A stretch of 7,885 bases of DNA from Hadesarchaea archaeon (GTDB taxonomy: Archaea > Hadarchaeota > Hadarchaeia > Hadarchaeales > Hadarchaeaceae), in the NCBI GenBank assembly GCA_030616505.1, contig JAUWXD010000008.1, forward strand, positions 1 to 7,885, read 5' to 3'. Every line of letters starts with the position of its first letter. Position 1 is the stretch's first letter. A program made the position numbers and the translations under genes. The notes below the pieces were generated by a model. It was not told the origin of the DNA. It saw only the letters and a program-made list of their open reading frames with translations, and did not search any database. Positions 5,107 through 7,885 of this stretch are shown one piece after another.

Positions 5107-5402
5107 AAGCAAGCGACATAAGGCCAGACATGCGGCGCATCGAACTAGAACTAAAATTAGTCGAAGTACAAGAGCCCCGCACCTACGCCCGCAGGGACGG
5201 TAAAGAGGGCAGGGTTGCGACAGCAGTGGGAGAAGATGATACGGGCCAGATAAAAATTTCGCTATGGGACGCCGACATCGACAGAGTCAAGGCAGGCGAC
5301 AAAATCAAAATCACCAACGGCTACGCAAGGCTATTCCGCAACGAGGTTCACGTGAGTGCTGGCATCTACGGTAAGCTTGAGGTCCTAGACCAGCAAGCCT
5401 AA
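5103..5402 (+). CDS. Single OB-fold ssDNA-binding-like protein (SSB/SOSS-B type)
   Basis: A 99-residue protein predicted to be one OB fold of the RPA/archaeal SSB class (COG1599 type). Visible features are I-R-P-D-M-R-R-I-E-L-E at the N-terminus, V-A-T-A-V-G-E-D-D-T-G (38-48), I-K-I-S-L-W-D (50-56), V-K-A-G-D-K-I-K-I-T-N-G-Y (62-74) and a final strand to L95. Aromatic residues W55, Y74 and F78 have the same spacing as W56, W75 and F79, the base-stacking residues of Sulfolobus SSB. It lacks the acidic, flexible C-terminal tail of that protein, so partner recruitment may differ. It could also bind RNA. The start overlaps the spt5 stop by 4 bases (ATGA), with GGAGGAGG upstream. After it comes a 70-base gap with a likely new promoter, so it ends the dtdA-spt5 run. 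Confidence 0.85.
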   Translation: MKASDIRPDMRRIELELKLVEVQEPRTYARRDGKEGRVATAVGEDDTGQIKISLWDADIDRVKAGDKIKITNGYARLFRNEVHVSAGIYGKLEVLDQQA

Positions 5403-5412
5403 CCGTAGCCTC

Positions 5413-5419
5413 TTTATAG
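5413..5419 (+). promoter_or_regulatory. Candidate promoter of the rpl11-rpl1-rpl10-rpl12 unit
   Basis: TTTATAG in the 70-base gap after the OB-fold gene is a fair TATA box. Standard spacing places transcription start near 5442-5446, giving a leader of about 27-31 bases before rpl11. The region just upstream is not A-rich, so the TFB recognition element is weak. Confidence 0.45.
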
Positions 5420-5472
5420 CGTCCACCGCATACTTTCGAGGGAATCGTGCACGTTTGAGTAGGGTGACTCAG

Positions 5473-5946
5473 ATGACATCGAAGGTTAAGATCATGGTAG
5501 AAGGGGGAAAGGCGTCCCCCGCTCCACCGATAGGGCCAGCCCTAGGTCCGCTGGGGCTCAACATCGGACAAGTCGTCGCCAAGATAAACGAGAAGACCGC
5601 ATCGTTTTCTGGCATGAAAGTACCGGTTATCGTAGTGGTGGGTAAGAACAAACAGTTCGAAATAGAGGTTGGTTCGCCACCCGTCGCTGCTCTCATCAAG
5701 AAGGAGCTCGGGCTGGAGAAAGGCGCAAAGACCTCCGGCACCGAAGTGGTAGGGAATCTCAGTCTTACTCAAGCGGTCAACATCGCCAAGATGAAGTCGG
5801 AGGGTAGCTTTGCTATGGACATTAAGGCAGCCGTAAAGGAGGTACTGGGCACGTGTGTCAGCCTCGGCGTGACTGTGGAAGGCAAAGATGCACGCGAGGT
5901 ACAGCAGGAAATAACAGAAGGAAAACATGATCAGGAGTTGAAGTGA
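5473..5946 (+). CDS. rpl11: Large-subunit ribosomal protein uL11
   Basis: A 157-residue L11 at the base of the GTPase stalk, binding the 23S rRNA GTPase-associated region. The N-terminal domain shows K-V-K-I-M-V-E-G-G-K and the proline-rich helix P-P-I-G-P-A-L-G-P-L-G-L-N (18-30), signature of the family. The C-terminal rRNA-binding domain starts near 70, with S-P-P-V-A-A-L-I-K-K and later G-T-C-V-S-L-G-V-T-V. A short charged tail (about 138-157) is usual in archaea. The start is ATG 5473, with GGTGA at 5463-5467, 5 bases upstream. An in-frame TTG at 5455 would add six residues that do not belong to the family. It opens the stalk operon; rpl1 follows after one base. Confidence 0.97.
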   Translation: MTSKVKIMVEGGKASPAPPIGPALGPLGLNIGQVVAKINEKTASFSGMKVPVIVVVGKNKQFEIEVGSPPVAALIKKELGLEKGAKTSGTEVVGNLSLTQAVNIAKMKSEGSFAMDIKAAVKEVLGTCVSLGVTVEGKDAREVQQEITEGKHDQELK

Positions 5947-5947
5947 C

Positions 5948-6601
5948 ATGCCTGCATCGACTGAGAACTTGTTGAGCGCGATCAAGCAGATGCGCGAAGC
6001 GAGCCCCAAGCGCAAATTTGAGCAGGGCGTCGACTTGATAATCACTTTGAGAGGTGTCGATCCAAAGAAGCCAGAGGGGCGGATCACGGAAGATGTGGTG
6101 TTGCCCCATCAGGTTGGAGAACTCAAAAAAGTTTTGGCATTCGCTGAGGGAGAGCTGGCACGCCGAGCGCGAGACTCAGGTGCAGACCTAGTGCTAAGCC
6201 GTCGTGATGTGGAATCGCTGGGGCGAGATCGGAAACGGGCGAAGAAGTTAGCGGCGCAGCACGATTTCTCCATCGCTCAATCTGACTTCATGGTGATGAT
6301 AGGCAAGGCGCTTGGACCAGTACTCGGACCCAAGGGAAAGATGCCGAAACCGATTCCAACCACAGCTAACCCTGGACCAATAATTAATCGAATGAAGAAG
6401 ACCATGCGGATGGCAACCAAAGACCAAGCAGCCCTCCACGCCAAAATCGGAGTTGAGAGTATGGGCGATGAACAGATTGTGGCGAACGCGCGAGCGGTGC
6501 TTGATGTTGTGGAACACAGATTAGACGAGGGTCAGGGCGAAATAGGTGTTGTTAAAATCAAGACCACGATGGGAAAACCAATCAAGTTGGAGGTGGAGTG
6601 A
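5948..6601 (+). CDS. rpl1: Large-subunit ribosomal protein uL1
   Basis: A 217-residue L1, forming the mobile L1 stalk that helps release deacylated tRNA from the E site. Domain I comes from both ends, with F-E-Q-G-V-D-L-I-I-T-L-R at 24-35 and K-T-T-M-G-K-P-I-K-L at 205-214. Domain II holds D-F-M-V-M-I-G-K-A-L-G-P-V-L-G-P-K-G-K-M-P-K-P (113-135), the family signature. The closing I-G-V-E-S-M segment lies at 167-172. The ATG at 5948 follows the rpl11 stop by one base; GTGA just before it overlaps that stop codon. In Methanococcus, L1 represses its own operon by binding a structure soon after its start codon; a hairpin in the comparable place here is described separately. Confidence 0.97.
   Translation: MPASTENLLSAIKQMREASPKRKFEQGVDLIITLRGVDPKKPEGRITEDVVLPHQVGELKKVLAFAEGELARRARDSGADLVLSRRDVESLGRDRKRAKKLAAQHDFSIAQSDFMVMIGKALGPVLGPKGKMPKPIPTTANPGPIINRMKKTMRMATKDQAALHAKIGVESMGDEQIVANARAVLDVVEHRLDEGQGEIGVVKIKTTMGKPIKLEVE
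5968..5999 (+). promoter_or_regulatory. Hairpin near the start of rpl1, possible L1 autoregulatory site
   Basis: CGCG (5977-5980) pairs with CGCG (5993-5996), extended inward by ATC/GAT around an AAGCA loop with a single bulged G. An outer CTT/AAG helix is separated by a six-base one-sided internal loop (5971-5976). Two short helices joined by an asymmetric loop, starting about 20 bases after the start codon, recall the L1 target of methanogen mRNAs. Binding is inference. Confidence 0.3.
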
Positions 6602-7677
6602 TGGTCAGTACCAAAGCGGCGCGGGTGGCTCCCTGGAAGCAGGAAGCCGTAGGTGACCTCTTAGGCTTTTTCAATCGTTACTCCGTCGTGGGGATACTCA
6701 ATATTTCGGAACTCCCAGCGTTGCAGTTCCAGCAAATTCGTCGGAAGCTGAGGGGCGAGGCCGAAATCGTAGTATTGAAGAACACGCTGATGCTGCGCGC
6801 TATCCAGAATGTCGCAGAGAAGAAGGACTCAAAACTAAACGAGCTGATCAACTTCCTAGAAGAACAATCTGCACTGATTTTTTCCATGATGAACCCCTTC
6901 AAGCTCAGCAAATTCCTTCGTGACAACAGGACCAACGCCCCAGCGAAGCCCGGCTCCAAATCTCTCAAAGACATCGTCATCCCTGCGGGTGAGACAGATT
7001 TTGCGCCTGGCCCAGTGCTCGCGGAACTCCAGCACGTGGGAATCAAGGCCAGAATCCAAGCTGGAAAAGTCGTCATCCTCGAGGATTGCAAGCTTCTGAA
7101 AGAGGGCGATGTGATATCGAAGGAAATTTCTGACGTCCTCGCAAAGTTCGGGATAATGCCGCTCGAGCTCGGTCTGAAGTTGCGCGCAGCATACGAGAGC
7201 GGAATGGTGTTCTCAGGCGAAGTGTTGGGTATAGATGAGAAGCAGGTCATCGCACAATTCCAAGAGGCAAGCGTGAGCGCTTTGAACCTCGCGCTGAACG
7301 TGAACTACCCGACCTCTGTGACCATCAAATTCATGCTCGTGAAAGCGAGTGTGACTGCCCAGAACTTGGCGCTGAACGCCTGCATGCCGGTTTCCAAAGT
7401 CATGCCAATGCTCATTGCGCGCTCTCATGTGGAAATGCAGGGTCTTGCGGCGACCGTGGGTGCTAAGGATTCGCACACGTTGGACGAGGAGTTGAGGGCG
7501 ATGTTAGGGATAGCGCCACCTGCGGAGGAGAAACCCAAAGAGGAACCAAAACCTGAAGCAAAGGTTGAGGAATCAAAACCAGAGGCGCAAAACACAGAGG
7601 CACAGGCGCCAAAACCTGAAGTAAAGCCCGAGACGAAGCCAGAGGAAAAGCCTAAAGAGGGGGAAAAGGCAGGGTAA
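6601..7677 (+). CDS. rpl10: Large-subunit ribosomal protein uL10 (acidic stalk P0)
   Basis: A 358-residue archaeal P0/L10, which anchors L12 dimers to the ribosome and so recruits translation GTPases. The rRNA-binding N-terminal domain covers about 1-105, with W-K-Q-E-A-V at 12-17 and L-R-G-E-A-E-I-V-V-L-K-N-T-L near 50-63. An archaeal/eukaryotic insertion domain follows, with F-A-P-G-P-V-L-A-E-L near 137-146. Helical L12-binding segments occupy roughly 200-300. Residues 305-358 are a low-complexity tail of K, E, P and A (repeated K-P-E/P-E-x-K units) ending G-E-K-A-G. The tail has no acidic run and no G-L-x-x-L-F-G end, which many archaeal P0 proteins share with L12. The start is ATG 6601, with GGAGGTGG at 6589-6596; it overlaps the rpl1 stop codon by one base. 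Confidence 0.96.
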   Translation: MVSTKAARVAPWKQEAVGDLLGFFNRYSVVGILNISELPALQFQQIRRKLRGEAEIVVLKNTLMLRAIQNVAEKKDSKLNELINFLEEQSALIFSMMNPFKLSKFLRDNRTNAPAKPGSKSLKDIVIPAGETDFAPGPVLAELQHVGIKARIQAGKVVILEDCKLLKEGDVISKEISDVLAKFGIMPLELGLKLRAAYESGMVFSGEVLGIDEKQVIAQFQEASVSALNLALNVNYPTSVTIKFMLVKASVTAQNLALNACMPVSKVMPMLIARSHVEMQGLAATVGAKDSHTLDEELRAMLGIAPPAEEKPKEEPKPEAKVEESKPEAQNTEAQAPKPEVKPETKPEEKPKEGEKAG

Positions 7678-7707
7678 ATAACAGTCAAGGTGTAATGTTC
7701 GAAGAAT

Positions 7708-7713
7708 GGAGGG
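7708..7713 (+). promoter_or_regulatory. Ribosome binding site of rpl12
   Basis: GGAGGG lies 6 bases before the rpl12 ATG in a 42-base gap after rpl10. This is the largest gap within the stalk operon. A strong independent site fits the need for several L12 copies per ribosome. I see no T run or TATA box in the gap. Confidence 0.5.
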
Positions 7714-7719
7714 TAATAA

Positions 7720-7885
7720 ATGGAATACGTGTACGCTTCGATGGTGCTGCATGCCGCCGGAAAGAAGGTGGACGAGGCAGGGTTAGCGAGTGTCTTGAAA
7801 GCAGCGGGAGTGGAAGCCGACGATGCCAGAGTGAAGGCCATGGTGGCCGCGCTTGAAGGAGTAAACATCGACGAGGCCATCAAGA
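7720..7885 (+). CDS. rpl12: Large-subunit ribosomal stalk protein P1/L12, N-terminal part (partial)
   Basis: The first 55 codons of archaeal L12 (P1); the rest lies beyond the right edge. The protein begins [15 protein letters not shown], the dimerisation domain signature, then V-L-K-A-A-G-V at 25-31 and [17 protein letters not shown] near the end. Dimers of this domain bind the C-terminal helices of L10, while the unseen flexible tail contacts elongation factors. The start is fixed by GGAGGG at 7708-7713. It closes the conserved rpl11-rpl1-rpl10-rpl12 order. Confidence 0.96.
   Translation, partial: MEYVYASMVLHAAGKKVDEAGLASVLKAAGVEADDARVKAMVAALEGVNIDEAIK

Noticed and set aside
7540..7670. 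DNA repeat in the L10 tail as a mobile or recombination element
   Set aside because: The repetition is at protein level (K, E, P codons) and degenerate in DNA, as expected for a disordered tail.
7425..7883. 152-codon open frame on the - strand opposite rpl10/rpl12
   Set aside because: A low-complexity S/F/G/A shadow of the L10 tail repeats and L12, crossing the gap between two certain genes.
1..7885. Mobile element, CRISPR array, prophage, toxin-antitoxin or defence locus
   Set aside because: No direct-repeat arrays, transposase, integrase or defence motifs; nearly every base belongs to conserved core genes. The tRNA genes show no flanking repeat of a tRNA 3' end within the window to suggest integration.

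Overview
The window comes from an archaeal chromosome and holds a dense block of conserved information-processing and cell-division genes. Archaeal markers are an aCPSF1/FttA-type nuclease end, archaeal Spt5 (NusG), a Sec61-gamma-type SecE, LSm, eL37, DTD2-type D-aminoacyl-tRNA deacylase, an MCT-1-like PUA protein and archaeal-style L1/L10/L12. Division uses FtsZ and SepF, which points to a euryarchaeal-type lineage rather than a Cdv-dividing crenarchaeon. The order ftsZ-secE-nusG-rpl11-rpl1-rpl10-rpl12 is a recognised euryarchaeal arrangement. I cannot name the genus. Ribosome binding sites of the GGTGA/GGAGGTGG type are common, and several genes start with TTG or GTG.

Layout: (1) 1-237, + strand, the 3' end of the aCPSF1 gene. 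(2) 234-1698, - strand, three genes transcribed leftward: MCT-1-like PUA protein, SepF, ZPR1-type zinc finger protein. The last one converges on aCPSF1 with a 4-base overlap. (3) 1699-1762, a short divergent promoter region. (4) 1763-2178, + strand, LSm and eL37 as a tightly coupled pair, closed by an 8-T run. (5) 2245-2446, tRNA-Ala(GGC) and tRNA-Val(GAC), both with encoded CCA. (6) 2478-5402, a compact + strand run: dtdA, ftsZ, secE (only 59 codons, easily missed), nusG/spt5 and a 99-residue OB-fold ssDNA-binding-like protein. (7) 5403-5472, a leader with a candidate promoter, then rpl11, rpl1, rpl10 and the start of rpl12, which runs off the right edge.

Together the genes cover transcript elongation and termination (Spt5, aCPSF1), protein export (SecE), the ribosomal L1 stalk and the L11/L10/L12 GTPase stalk, tRNA supply and proofreading (two tRNAs, DTD2), RNA binding (LSm, PUA protein) and division (FtsZ with its likely membrane anchor SepF about 2 kb away in a divergent operon). 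I see no mobile element, CRISPR array, prophage or clear undescribed system. The points most worth a second look are the single-OB-fold protein inside the nusG-rpl11 cluster, the L10 tail that lacks the usual stalk end motif, the sepF operon context, the tRNA-Val/dtdA linkage and a hairpin at the start of rpl1. No stretch longer than 300 bases lacks a gene.
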